Shown here: in pieces, positions 25,369 through 36,451 of the stretch | How the letters are laid out: each line of letters opens with the position of its first letter | Numbering within the stretch: the first letter of the stretch is position 1 | Assembly (NCBI RefSeq): GCF_003597395.2 | Contig: NC_133771.1 | Location: 54,539,475-54,603,474 of the forward strand | Direction of reading: 5' to 3' | DNA: 64,000 nt | Source of the DNA: Chelonoidis abingdonii | Lineage: Eukaryota; Chordata; Testudines; Testudinidae | The notes under the pieces: generated by a model | Told to the model about the DNA's origin: nothing | Seen by the model: only the letters and a program-made list of their open reading frames with translations | Database searches by the model: none | Program-made: the position numbers and the translations under genes

Positions 25369-25629
25369 GTGGAGGAAGGCGGTGGGGTGGGAGATTCACC
25401 TTCCTCTGCAGCAGTGGGGCACGGGTCACTTGCAAATTTAAACTAATGTAAATGGTGACTTCTCCATAACTTGACCTTTTTAAACCATGATTTGAAGACT
25501 TCAGTAATTCAGCCAGAGGTTAGGGATCTATTACAGGAGTGGGTGAGTGAGGTTCTGTGGCCTGCAATGTTCAGGAAGTCTGACTAGATGATCAAGATGG
25601 TTCCTTCTGACCTTAAAATCTATGAGTCT
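25369..25629 (+). mobile_element. CR1 3' fragment inserted in gypsy pol
   Basis: The 3' end carries the CR1 signature 'gactagatgatcaagatggt', 'ccttctgaccttaaaatc' and TATGAGTCTA. It is bounded by a 26-bp direct repeat (25343-25368 and 25630-25655, two mismatches; core ATGTTGTTCT..TAAGC) that lies in pol sequence on both sides. It is therefore a 5'-truncated insertion with a target duplication, younger than the gypsy element. Confidence 0.8.
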
Positions 25630-26073
25630 ATGTTGTTCTGTAAGCCCTACTAATTACTGGTGTGGCTTATTGGTATCAATGTGGCATTCTTTCAGGTAAG
25701 TGAAATCAGATCTGTTACAAAACATCCCTTTTTTGCTTTGTAACGCAGTGATGACTTCTCTCTTTTCCAATGGGGTTAGCTCTTCACTTAAATTATTGCG
25801 ATGGAGATCTTCTCTTTATTCTCAGACATTAAGTCTAGGAGTGGTGACACTTTGTGGTCCTTATCTGGATAGCATATCATGTTTACTATAGGCTTTCTGT
25901 TATGGTAAACTTTCAATTTGTTAATATGTACAGTTTGGTGTAAGCCCTGACCATGGGGTTTCTGTATATGGTAAGTTACTTCATTTAGTCTCAAAAGGAC
26001 TCATACCATCTCAAAAGGACCTCGTATGAGTTCTGTATTTATGCTTTTTTACAGCGGCTACTTCCAGTACCAA

Positions 26074-26270
26074 GTATCAGGGGGTAGCCGTGTTAGTCTG
26101 GATCTGTAAAAAGCAACAAAGAGTTCTGTGGCACCTTATAGACTAACAGATGTATTGGAGTGTAAGCTTTCATGGGTGAATACGAAGTGGGTATTCACCC
26201 ATGAAAGCTCATGCTCCAATACATCTGTTAGTCTATAAGGTGCCACAGGACTCTTTGTCGCTTTTTACAG
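26074..26270. mobile_element. Foldback Penelope-like fragment, copy 1
   Basis: Left arm 26074-26182 begins GTATCAGGGGGTAGCCGTGT. Right arm 26183-26270 is its near-perfect inverse, meeting at GGGTGAATAC/GAAGTGGGTATTC. The arm equals the start of the longer copy at 62833, which continues into Penelope-like coding sequence. The flanking ACCAA (26069-26073 and 26272-26276) may be a short target duplication. It interrupts the integrase C-terminal part of the gypsy element. Confidence 0.75.
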
Positions 26271-26616
26271 AACCAAATCACCTCTGTTAAAGTCTCTTTC
26301 ATTTGCCTGTTTGTCATACCATGTATCCAGTCTTACGCAAAAGGTAATGCCTTCTGCTCTCTAAACCTTCACAATCTATTCAGTGGAGTTGTAATAATAA
26401 AAGCAGTAAATATTCAGAAATAACAATCATGTCAGTAAAACTACTGAAAGTAATTCACAATGCTAATGGGCTGTTACGATATTTCTCTGGTAAAGAGGTA
26501 GGACAGAAGATGAAAGAGAGGTTACCATTTACCCTTCTCAGTGCGCTGGTGAGCTAAAGAGGAAAGGCTTGAAGAGAGAACACATTCACTGTTGCTGGTG
26601 ATACCCTTTTTTCTGA

Positions 26617-26705
26617 AGGCCTAGTTCTGCCACCTCTCCTCACTGTGAATAGTCACACTGACTTCAACAGGACTATTTCTGTAAGTGCTGCTCCTCAGAA
26701 CACAG
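26617..26705. repeat. Old palindromic repeat
   Basis: 'ctagttctgccacctct' with 'tgaatagtcacactgacttc' then 'aggactatttctgtaagtgc' resembles a palindromic amniote repeat centred on a GACTTCAATGG-like core. It is diverged. Confidence 0.4.
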
Positions 26706-26879
26706 CCTTTGCATAGTATGTGCCTTTAAATTTGCCATCCTTTTTACATGATTTTCTATGCTTGTCAATGTATCATCCATATCAAGGGTAGCAGCAGCAG
26801 CACAGCACTTTCCAGGAGAGGCATTCAGTGAAATGGTTATGTCTGTTAACTTGGAGCTTGACTGGGTCGATTTTTACTG

Positions 26880-27470
26880 GCACTAGAAAAGATTCAGAGA
26901 AGAGCAACAAAAATTATTAGGGGTTCGGAACATGTCCCATATGAGGAGAGATTAAAGAGGCTAGGACTTTTCAGCTTGGAAAAGAGGAGACTAAGGGGGG
27001 ATATGATAGAAGTATATAAAATCATGAGTGACGTGGAGAAAGTAGATAAGAAAAAGTTATTTCTTTAGTCCCATAATATAAGAACTAGGGGTAACCAAAT
27101 GAAATTAATAGGCAGCAGGTTTAAAACAAATAAAAGGAAATTCTTGTTTAGACAGCACTCAGTCAACTTGTGGAACTCCTTGCCTGAGGAGACTGTGAAG
27201 GCTAGGATTATAACAGCATATAAAAAAAGAGAACTGGGTAAATTCATGGAGGTTAAGTCCATTAATGGCTATTAGCCAGGATGGGGTAAGGAATGGTGTA
27301 CCTAGACTCTGTCAGAGGGTGGAGATGGATGGCAGGAGAAGATCACTTGATCATTACCTGTTAGGTTCACTCCCTCTGGGGCACCTGGCTTTGGCCACTG
27401 TCGGTAGACAGGATACTGGGCTAGATGGACATTTGGTCTGACCCAGTATGGCCGTTCTTATGTTCTTATG
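26880..27470 (+). mobile_element. CR1 LINE 3' end, (TTCTTATG) subfamily
   Basis: It starts within ORF2 ('agaaaagattcagagaagag'), runs through 'tggaactccttgcctgagga' and the 3' UTR block 'cactccctctggggcacctg', and ends 'gtatggccg' plus two TTCTTATG units at 27455-27470. This 3' end is typical of a reptile CR1 subfamily that differs from the (ATTCTATG) type at 4448. It is 5'-truncated and decayed. Confidence 0.88.
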
Positions 27471-28743
27471 TGTCATTGTTAGGGATGGCCTTTGTTATGA
27501 GCAGTGTGGTGCTGTACATTGTATCATTTGTGGGCATTCTATCATCTGTGAATCTGGGGAGTGCTTACACTGTGACACCCTTTGTCCCCATGTGAATGTT
27601 CAGTTCCATTGGGTGACACGTGAATAATGTCATATCTGCCAGCCTTCCCACTCCCTTCAGTGCTTGTGAGAAGGTAATGAGAGAGCACTCACTCTGTTTA
27701 ACTAAGTGCAGGATCTATAGTTGTGTCCAGCCTTTACACAGACCATATAAAGGCAGAAAAAGTCTCCTTGATAATTCTGTACACCTGTATAAAGGACAAG
27801 CAGAGTCTGAGCTTTGGTACCTTAAAAACAAACAAAATTTCTAGAGTTTTCTTAGTCATTAGTTTTTCTCCTAGTTCTTCCAACTTAAATCTAGAATCCA
27901 TAGAAATAAATATTCAAAGAGAGCAGCGCAGTTAAACATAGATTTTTCCATGAACTGAAGTACAAGTTATTTTCTTTCCTGGATATTCACTTCTACCAGT
28001 CTGTGGACAATAAACTTTCAATGAACATGAAAGTGAAACTAGATATGTTAGTAAGTTTTCAGTGCATCCAACAAAAGCCAGTTTATTATAACAAGGTAGC
28101 CCTCTTAAACACCTATAATAGGCATAGATCTGTTAAAAAGAATTATTTTATTAATGGAACAAGGTAATCTTTAACAAACTTGGAAGAGAAGTAACAATGC
28201 ATTTCTGAAGCTGCAATACGAACTTTAATGGGACAATAAATAATGTCAAATGCCAGAAGAACAGAGCAGATACATTTTCATTTTCACATAATCAAATGTA
28301 TAGTTTATTTGGGAAATGGAAGCTGGCAAATGGCTGAGACCCAATCAGGATTCACTGTCCAGCACCAAATGAGGTAGATCAAATATTGTAAATAATTATT
28401 TCTGCACCCATAGTGACAGCACCAGTACGTGACATTCTACATTATGAAAATTATTAATATACAGACATTCATTCTAAATTCCAAATCTGATTCAATTTTT
28501 CTGAACATATTGTAAGAAAGTGGAGAACTGACTGCATGTTTTATGCTGATTTTCTATTCTTTGATTTTACACAGAACCCTATTATTGGCTTATTGATTTT
28601 AAACACATCTCATTAAGGAATGGTCCTATTGTTTGTTATTACCATACTTTATAATCTAATGCGAAATATTTCCGCCATCTAATTCTACTGCAATGTATGT
28701 CAGCTAACAGTGTTTGAGCTTATTTTCTGGTAAACATATTTTA
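27471..28743. other. No identifiable feature
   Basis: AT-rich DNA. Overlapping short frames at 27620-27935 carry no known motif. Confidence 0.5.
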
Positions 28744-28748
28744 TGCAT

Positions 28749-29561
28749 TGTCATAAACAGATAGTTAAGGGTTAATGCCTTTTTTACTTGTAAAGGGTTA
28801 AGAAGTTCACCTAGCCTAGCTGACACCTGACCAGAGGAACCAATGGGGGAACAAGATGTTTCAAAAGGAAGGAGGGAAGTTTTTCCTTTGTTTAGAGTCT
28901 TCAGTTTCAGCTGGAGCGAAAAATATCAAGGAGCCAGCCTCTTATCAGAGTAGTAAGTTTTAGAAAGGGATAAATAGGTTTATGTTTATTTTCTTTGTAA
29001 CTTGTCTTGGTACCATTAAGGGAATTATCAAATTTGAGTATTCTTGTGTATATTAAGATTTTTGCCCAGGGGAACATCCTCTGTGTTTTAAATCTGTTGT
29101 CTGTGAGAGTAGCTGGTATGCTAATCTCTCCCAGAGGGTTTTCTTTTACCTTTCTTTTCTTTTAATTAAAAGCTTTTTTCTTAATACCTGATTGATTTTT
29201 TCCTTGTTTTTAGATCCAAGGGGTTTGGATCTGGATCCACCAGGAGTTAGTGGGAGAAAGGAGGGGGGATGGTTAATTTCTCCTTGTGTTAAGATCCAAG
29301 GGGTTTGGATCTGTATTCACCAGGAGTTAGTGGGAGAAAGGAGGGGGGATGGTTAATTTCTCCTTGTGTTAAGATCCAAGGGGTTTAGATCTGTATTCAC
29401 CAGGAAATTGATGAAGTCTCTGAAGACTACCCAAGGAAGAAAAGTAGTGCTTGGGGTGGTGGCAGCGATACCAGATCTAAGCTGGTAATTAAGCTTAGAA
29501 GTGTCCATGCAGGTCCCCACATCTGTACCCTAAAGTTCAGAGTGGAGAAGGAACCTTGACA
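28749..29561 (+). mobile_element. Solo LTR, copy 2, with perfect 5-bp target duplication
   Basis: Begins TGTCATAAACAGATAG and ends GGAACCTTGACA. It is flanked by TGCAT on both sides (28744-28748 and 29562-29566). At 813 bp it has TGTCA/TGACA ends, an ATTAAA signal near 29165, and 'ggtccccacatctgtaccct' near the 3' end. A 5-bp duplication fits Ty3/gypsy or many retrovirus-like integrases. No internal region remains, so it arose by LTR-LTR recombination. An 80-bp tandem expansion lies inside. Confidence 0.88.
29212..29405 (+). repeat. 80-bp tandem repeat inside LTR copy 2
   Basis: AGATCCAAGGGGTTTGGATC starts at 29212, 29292 and, with one change, 29372, an exact 80-bp period over about 2.4 units. 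LTR copies 1 and 3 have only one unit at the matching place. Confidence 0.9.
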
Positions 29562-29566
29562 TGCAT

Positions 29567-30119
29567 ATTACATATTTTATACATGTTAAACTCCAAGACA
29601 TGTAGAATTCATGAATGCAATGAAAAATGCAAGGATATTTGGGTCTGAAGAATTTTATTTAATGATCAAATGTATCATATGTGTTAAAGTAATAGTAATT
29701 GAACATCCATCACTTTATGACATCTGCTAGTGGAGGAAACCCTACTGATTTAATTACATTTTCCCTAAATTAACGTGGGGCTCTCCCAATTGATCACAGA
29801 TTCTGCTACATCAAATACGTTGATGTTTGAAGGCAAATTGCACTTTGTGATACATTTTCAGACCATCCTTCTTATTCACCAAAACTAAGTGTAAGATTAA
29901 ATTATTAGATCTTTAGCTTAATATCTGTGGATTTTGAGCCTTCTATTTAAACTGGTAAAAATTAAGAGCAGCTCCGCTGGAGTCAGTGAAATTATACTGG
30001 TTTAAAACAGGTGTAAGAGAATGTAAATCAGGCCTTTTGTTTTAGCTTGTTGAGACACAAGTTGTTTGCTTTTGGATGGCAAAATAACCATGACAGCAAA
30101 AACACACACCATTTACAAT
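29567..30119. other. Unannotated DNA with an old palindromic repeat
   Basis: AT-rich. 29937-30036 ('actggtaaaaattaagagca', 'tatactggtttaaaacaggt', 'gaatgtaaatcaggcc') resembles the old palindromic repeats at 17848 and 21866. Confidence 0.4.
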
Positions 30120-30610
30120 TGGCCAGAAGATTGCCCTATCTTATGGAATGCAGACCTCGACATAGTGATTCATGCATTTGTGGCCAGCAGTTTTGACTAT
30201 TGCAGCTCATTGTATCTAAGAATGAAGCCACATGACTGACAATGCTCTAGCTGGGACAAAATAGAGGCTGCCATGAAAAGATCACTCTACTATTTGCACT
30301 GGTTCACTGCTAAATAAGGTCCATTTCAAGATCTCCTTGGTGATATACAAAACCCTCTGTGGGATTGATGTACCTGCCTTCACCTATCCCACCACAACCG
30401 TGACAGCCTACCATAGCCACATTCCACTGGAACAAATAATCTGCTGATCAAAAGGGGAGTTCCATTGGTATATATGAGTTTGGTCTAGAGACTATGGAGG
30501 CCATTATCACAAGAAATAAGAAAGATCCTGGACATTGTCACCTTCAGAAGCAAATGCAAATCTAATTTCTTTACGTTAGTAAGCTTTTAACTCAGGCACA
30601 CACAAATAAA
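30120..30610 (+). pseudogene. L2-like LINE ORF2 C-terminal remnant
   Basis: The shifting plus-strand translation gives HAFVASSFDYCSSLYLRMKP, LYYLHWFTAK, KISLVIYKTLCG-like text and, at the end, FRSKCKSNFF. L2-type LINEs have a post-reverse-transcriptase region with a (V/F)xSxLDYCNxLYxGLP block, an LHWLPVxxR block and a final FKxxLKTxLF; the order and spacing match. There are many stops and frameshifts. Confidence 0.55.
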
Positions 30611-30644
30611 TCTTCTATAAATAAGATAAAAAATGTCTCTATAA

Positions 30645-30808
30645 ACAACGGCAGTTTATGTTGGATATTAGGAAAAACTTCCTAACTGTCAGAGTGGTTA
30701 AGCAGTGGAATAAGGAGGTGGCGGAATCACTTAAGCAGGTAGGACAAACACTTCTCAGGGATAGTCTAGATAATACTTAGTCCCCTGAGTGCAGGGGCTG
30801 GACTAGAT
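30645..30808 (+). mobile_element. CR1 3' fragment
   Basis: 'tatgttggatattaggaaaa' followed by 'cttcctaactgtcagagtgg' and ending at 'gggctggactagatgact' is the last part of CR1 ORF2 and the start of its 3' UTR. It is joined tail-to-tail to the minus-strand CR1 that follows. Confidence 0.75.
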
Positions 30809-30810
30809 GA

Positions 30811-33262
30811 CTTCATAGACTCACAGACTTTAAGGTCAAAAGGGACCATTATGATCATCTAGTCTGATCTCCTGCACAATGCAGGCCACAGAATCTCACC
30901 CACCCACTCCTGTAAAAAAACCTTAACCTATGTCTGAGTTATTGAAGTCTTCAAATCATGGTTTAAAAACTTCAAGGTGCAGAGAATCCTCCAACAAGTG
31001 ACCCATGCCCCACACTGTGGAGGAAGGCAAAAAACCTCCAGGGCCTCTGCCAATCTGGCCTGGAGGAAAGTTCCTTCCCAACCCCAAATATGGCGATCAG
31101 CTAAACCCTGAGCATGCGGGAAAGACTCACCAGCCAGCACCTAGGAAAGAATTCTCTGTAGTAACTCAGATCCCACTCCATCTAACATTCCATCACAGGC
31201 CATTGGGCATATTTACCGCTAATAGTCAAAGATCAATTAATTGCCAGAATTAGGCTATCCCATCCTACTATCCCCTCCCTAAATGTATCAAGCTTAGTCT
31301 TGCAGCCAGATATGTCTTTTTCCCCCACTGCTCCTCTTGGAAGGCTGTTCCAGAACTTCACTCCTCTGATGGTTAGAAACCTTTGTCTAATTTCAAGTCT
31401 AAGCTTTCTGATGGCCAGTTTATATTCATTTGTTCTTGTATCCACATTGGTACTGAGCTTTAATATTCCCTCTGCCTCCGGGTATTTATCCCTCTGATCA
31501 TATTTTAAATACCAATCATTATTTCCCTTCCAATTTCTTTTTAGTTAGGCTACAACAAGCCAAGCTCTTTAGAGTGTCTACTTTCATAAGACAGGTTTTC
31601 CACTTTCTCCGATCAATCCTAGTGCCTTTCTCTGTACCTGTTTGCTTTGAATTCATCCTTCTTAAACATGGAGACGAGGAACTGCCACAATATTCCAGAT
31701 TGGAGGCCTCGGGGGCGGCCCTCCAGTGCCCTTGTATAACTCGTCACTAACATATCCTTATCTTTACTGGAATAATCTCACCTGATGCATCCCACAGACC
31801 GCATTAGCTTTTTTTACATCCATTCCATTTGGCGGCTCATAGTTCATTCCTGTCTGATCAATTAATACTCTGAGCCTGTCTCCTCCTCTGTTACTTCCAA
31901 ACTTGATGTGTCCCTCATTTATAACAAAATTCTGTTAATTCAATCCCTAAATGCATAACCTTGCACTTTTCACTATTACATTTCTCTATTCACTATTCTT
32001 CAGTTTATTGAGGTCATCCAAGATCTTCCTGTCGAATATCCGGATCCTTCTTGTATTAGGCAAATACCTCTCAGCTTTTGTGTCCATCCGCAAACTTTAT
32101 TAGCAACATTCCCACTTTTTGTACCAAAAAAGGTCAGTACTACAAACCGGAATTCCCGAGCTTGGTCCAAAAACCGCTCTGCAGGCAACTCTACTAGTCA
32201 CTCTGTTACCCTGCAGTTCACCTTTCTGTATGGCCCCGTTGTGTCTCCCCTTTCCGTTTTCCTTCATCCCTTTTGCGCCTTTTCAATACTTGCTCCTCAC
32301 TTTCCTCATTTACCCTAATAATTCCTCATGTGTAGCTGTATCACTGATTAACTGACAATCCGGTATTACGATTCACTGCATTTCTCTGTCTACATCTAAT
32401 TACCTTCCTCCCGAAAAGAGTGATCGGTTGTTTGGCACCCCGAATCCTCCTTTTGTATAAAACCAATGTATGTTATCTCCCGGGATTATTAGTCCCACAC
32501 ATCCACGTTGGACTCTCAATGTCCCCTTAGCCTACTTTCTCCTTCAATTTTTTTCCAAGACCTGCCATACTATAATGTCCTATTCTCTGAACCAGCCCAT
32601 ATACAGTGCTTACTTCAGAGTCACTTTTCTTCCCTTCCTTAAAAATTAGGAGACTATGCTTTTGAGTAGCAAATTCTCCCAGTCGTACGGTACAACCCCT
32701 CAATTTACTGATTCATTTAAAACTTTTCGCTAATGGGACCTTAGGCACACCTCAACTTGCCAGAATCCTGTAAATATTCTATGGTACATTGTAAGAACTA
32801 TCTGGCCCCGATTTACTGTCTACATCATTATAGCTGGCACGTTTGGCTTCTACACTCACGATGTCGATAATAATCTACCCATTCATATCCTCCATTCCCA
32901 TTTGTATACCTACCCATTATCCTAAAACTCCTCGTTTAGACCTCATTCAAAGACGTGAGCGCGGGGCAAAGTATTCATCGTCTCTCAGCATACACTGGGC
33001 TGCCCTAGATTATTCTTAACCTCCACTCCATCCTCTGTGTTTAGTGGTCCCACTTCTTCTTTCTTTGTTTTCTTCTTATTTATATGGCTATAGAACCTTT
33101 TACTATTGGTTTTAATTCCCTTTGCAAGGTCCAACTCTACATGGCTTTTGGCCTTTCTCACTGGTTCTGACCTCAGTAAGGTAACTTACCTTGCTAATCC
33201 CTCCCATCTTCCACTCCTTTTAGGCTCCCCTGTTTACAGCTCTGTTTGCTGGCTCCTGTGCT
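30811..33262 (-). mobile_element. CR1 LINE, 3' half, decayed
   Basis: The minus-strand 3' end is near 30811 ('catagactcacagactttaa'), with 3' UTR to about 31230. The ORF2 tail at 31445-31233 reads NEYKLAIRKLRLEIRQRFLT and FWNSLP. Further on, 31550-32120 and 32500-33260 contain recognisable CR1 reverse transcriptase sequence in many frames. About 2.45 kb remain, with heavy point and indel decay. No catalytic motif could be read intact. Confidence 0.75.
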
Positions 33263-33265
33263 GCT

Positions 33266-33305
33266 GCAGCTGTCTGAGGTCCCTTCTAGTCCTATGATTC
33301 TATGA
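33266..33305 (+). repeat. CR1 3' terminus fragment
   Basis: 'ctgaggtcccttctagtcct' followed by ATGATTCTATG is the plus-strand CR1 3' end. It directly abuts the minus-strand CR1 to its left. Confidence 0.55.
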
Positions 33306-33545
33306 AACTAATCCAACTCTTTCTCCTACAAAACTGGAAAAAAGAGAAAGCTTTACTATTCTTTCTATTTACTCAGACACATGGTGACAGAATACCTCGA
33401 TGCACTGAATTTTAGACACTATTATTATAATTTTGCTCTGCATGTCTTGGAGTTTTGTGTAATTAACACAATATTTTGCTGTGTGGCTTACTTATACATA
33501 GTTGTTTTGTTTATGCATGACAATGCCCACCTGATCTCAACAGGG
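33306..33545. other. No identifiable feature
   Basis: Short AT-rich interval. Confidence 0.4.
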
Positions 33546-33885
33546 GTGTCACAGGCTGGCTGCCCCTGTAGGGCAAGATTTGCAAGATGTCAGGTGGGTT
33601 TTTTGCCTGCCGCATAATCAGGGCCACCTGGGGAGAGAAGAGGGGCAATTTGCCGCAGGCCTGCAGGGGCCCCACGAGCCCTGGCCTGGCAGCGATCTAG
33701 GTCTTTGGCGACGGGGGGCCCTTCTGTGCTGCCGAAGACGCGGAACAATTGAAGGGCACCCAGCCGATGAAATGCTGCCAAAGACTTGAACTGCTGCTGG
33801 GTGAATATAACCACCGCAGCTCCTCCACTTTGCCCCAGGCTCCCTGAATCCTCTGGGAGGCCCTGCTCGTAATAGCCCAGAGGCC
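33546..33885. repeat. GC-rich interspersed repeat, unclassified
   Basis: A GC-rich island in AT-rich DNA. 'tctttggcgacggggggccc', 'ctgccgaagacgcgga' and 'atgaaatgctgccaaaga' form diverged inverted halves, a pattern I have seen in a turtle GC-rich foldback repeat. CpG-rich remnants suggest a mobile repeat rather than a promoter. The frames here are shadows of that repeat. Confidence 0.45.
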
Positions 33886-36448
33886 TGGTGTTAGGTTAAT
33901 ATGAGTGAGGACAGGATTTAAAAGATGTAAGTTTATAAGTAGAGTTTGCAATTTCATCCCCATATACATCCAGTGCAGATAAAAGCTGAAAGGACCAGCT
34001 CCCAGAGGTAAATGAGACCTGGATATGGCTGGTGGGCGTTCTGTCTGTATGGAGCATAAGAGACCAGAAATCTTTGCAGTCTGGGATCCATCTTGGAACC
34101 TTCAACTCCCTCACAGCAGAGAGTGTGAGAGAATTCAGAGGTGGGCTGAATCTTTGGGGTTAGGCTGAAGGGGACCAACCCTGAATATTAGTTATTAGGC
34201 ATTTAAATGATTTAGCACCATTATGGACCCCAAAAATTCATTTTTTGGTTAGTTCTCCCATTAAAGATAATAATGTTGCAACCTTTTGCTTTAAAATCTT
34301 CCCTGCACATCCTGATCAGTTGGTATTCTTTTATTTCTGAATGCATTCTCTGACCACTTAGAGAATTAATTTGTACATATGCATGCAAAAAAGGGTCAGG
34401 AAAGAGGACAAAATACTATCTAAGTAAAAAATATCAGAGTAGAGTCATAAATCTGTCCATTATATACTGTGTTTGGATTATTTTTAAACTAATTTCCAGC
34501 ACCAATGATATTCTCTTTGCTGTTGGAAAAACACTTTAAGTACACTAATGAACCAGTTACTTTATCTATATGTTCCCTTTACAATCTACCATGTATTACT
34601 TTGCCATACACTGATATCTCTCTAAGAGAGAGAATAGAGCCTGAGATGCTAACTCTCTGAAGGATTGTAAGGATTATATGGCATCTGGATGATCAATACT
34701 TCCCTTATGAGATTAAAAGTGTTCATTAAAAAGTAATCTGTGTTCATAAGATTTTTTTATAGATAAAAACTATATATAAACTATATAGGTTTCTACAGAA
34801 CCCTATCATGTTGTATGTCTGTTTGGAGATGGAGTCTTTTATACAACTTGTTATTTACAGTTCACATATATTTCAGTTAATGTTCTAACAGATGGTTGCC
34901 TATGTGCCTTGACATATTCCTCTGTTGTAATATAATGTTATTATAAAGTAGATTTTTGCCTGCAATATCCAAGCAACTCAATGTACATAATTTTAGTTTT
35001 AAATATGAAAATTGCTTAATATATCCCAAGAGAATGCTTGTTAGAATTCACAGAATTGTTTTGTTCATAGAACTGACAACTAACCTATTCAATAATGAAT
35101 TTTGTATGGAACTCAGAAAGCAATAATCCAACAGAAAATTTTAAATGATAGCTTGCTAATTGCCAATACTTAGTTCTATCTCCAGAAAAAAATCAGTAAG
35201 GAAGTGAATCATATTTTAGTTGAATCTCTATAGGAAGCTATCTCACTTCATGTTACCAGACCAACTTCAGTGACATAGTTTTAGTTTTAGGTAGGATATT
35301 AAGTGAGTAAAAAATCAGTGTCTGATCTTAAATAATAGGTATGGACACAAAATATGAAAGAAAAATAATTGTGACTGTTTTTTAGATACTTGTGTGCCAC
35401 AGATACAGATATCTATCTAATTATTTTTTTCAGCTGCTGACAAGAAGTACAACATAAAATCAAAGGTTATCCATTTGGCCACGTGTGTACGGTTATCACA
35501 CTTAAATGGATAGATATTGAAAAACAGTGAATGACAGATGGTAAAGAAAAAAAGTATTATTGTAAAATGAATTGAATATAATGTTATTGAATAGTGCTAG
35601 ACTGCCATCCTGGAAGCTGAAATCTTCTTATTCCACATAGAACAGATAAGGCCTAGGCATTGGCTAGTACTAATTCCCCGTGCTTTGAATCCAGAAGTGG
35701 ATGGCATACCACTACTGGGGCCTGATCCAATGTCCATTGAAGTCAAAGGAAAAACTCTCATATTTCAGAACTAATGGGTCCTGGAATAAGCCTTCACCCA
35801 GAGACTCCACCTCTGACTTGTGCTACAGGTAGTAGCTGGGAAAGAAGAAGCAGCAAGGCCAGTAGACCTTCTGAGATTTTGCATAAACCTCCTTCAGCTT
35901 TCTTGACATCACAGCCTGCACATCAGAAAACTCTGATGCACTCCATCACCTGACTACTAAAGACTCCAGCTTATTGACTCTTTACTGTCACTTGTTTTAC
36001 TAATGTTGGTGCCATGAATATCTTTACATTTCACCCCATTTTACCATGACTGCTATCTACCTCCTGATCCTCAACAGAACCATTTCCCATTTCTTTTCGC
36101 TTCCTTCTCTTCAGTTTCTTCTATGTGCCTTCGCCTTTATCTTCATCTTTCCATGGCTGATAATAGCTACTTTTAAAAAATATGTGTCTGTGTGTGTGTA
36201 GTGCCATCTGTCTTATAAGGGTGGGGAACAAGCACCTCAGTCTCAAATGTGGAAACGTAGCACAAGGAGACAGATAGGCAGCCTGTCAAGTGGACAAGTC
36301 CCAGGATTTACAAGTCAACATCAGTAACCTAAACTCCATCCAGAGATCAACAGGTAGCCAGGGCACGTTCCCAAGTGCTAGTGTTTTGGATTTCTCATGA
36401 GATACATTATTTACCATGTGCACTTCTGTATTCTTCACCAGTTCAGCC
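33886..36448. other. No identifiable feature
   Basis: AT-rich throughout 34180-35640. 33930-34170 is of balanced composition but unrecognised. 35712-35775 ('ggcctgatccaatgtccatt') looks like a small piece of an old amniote repeat. Confidence 0.45.
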
Positions 36449-36451
36449 TTA

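Larger units (their letters stand above)
24190..26345 (-). pseudogene. Ty3/gypsy pol remnant with integrase before reverse transcriptase
   Basis: Minus-strand order from high to low coordinate is as follows. Integrase C-terminal part: WYDKQANERDFNRGDLVL near 26340-26275, then VTYHIQKPHGQGLHQTVHIN and KLKVYHNRKP in 25994-25788. Linker: LSEELTPLEKREVITAL and CHIDT near 25790-25680. Reverse transcriptase: FCVDYRKHNAVTVPDAYTM and LTSLDLTKGYWQIPL in 25344-25063, then TATFQRLVNQ and the catalytic YIDD at 24937-24948. RNase H: SDASNTGLGT and LLEKECYAI near 24540-24380, then EKYDMEIKHIQG and NKVAD near 24255-24195. Stops and two insertions break it. Most Ty3/gypsy elements have integrase last; integrase first is the Gmr1-like arrangement. 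The integrase core is not seen. Confidence 0.8.
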
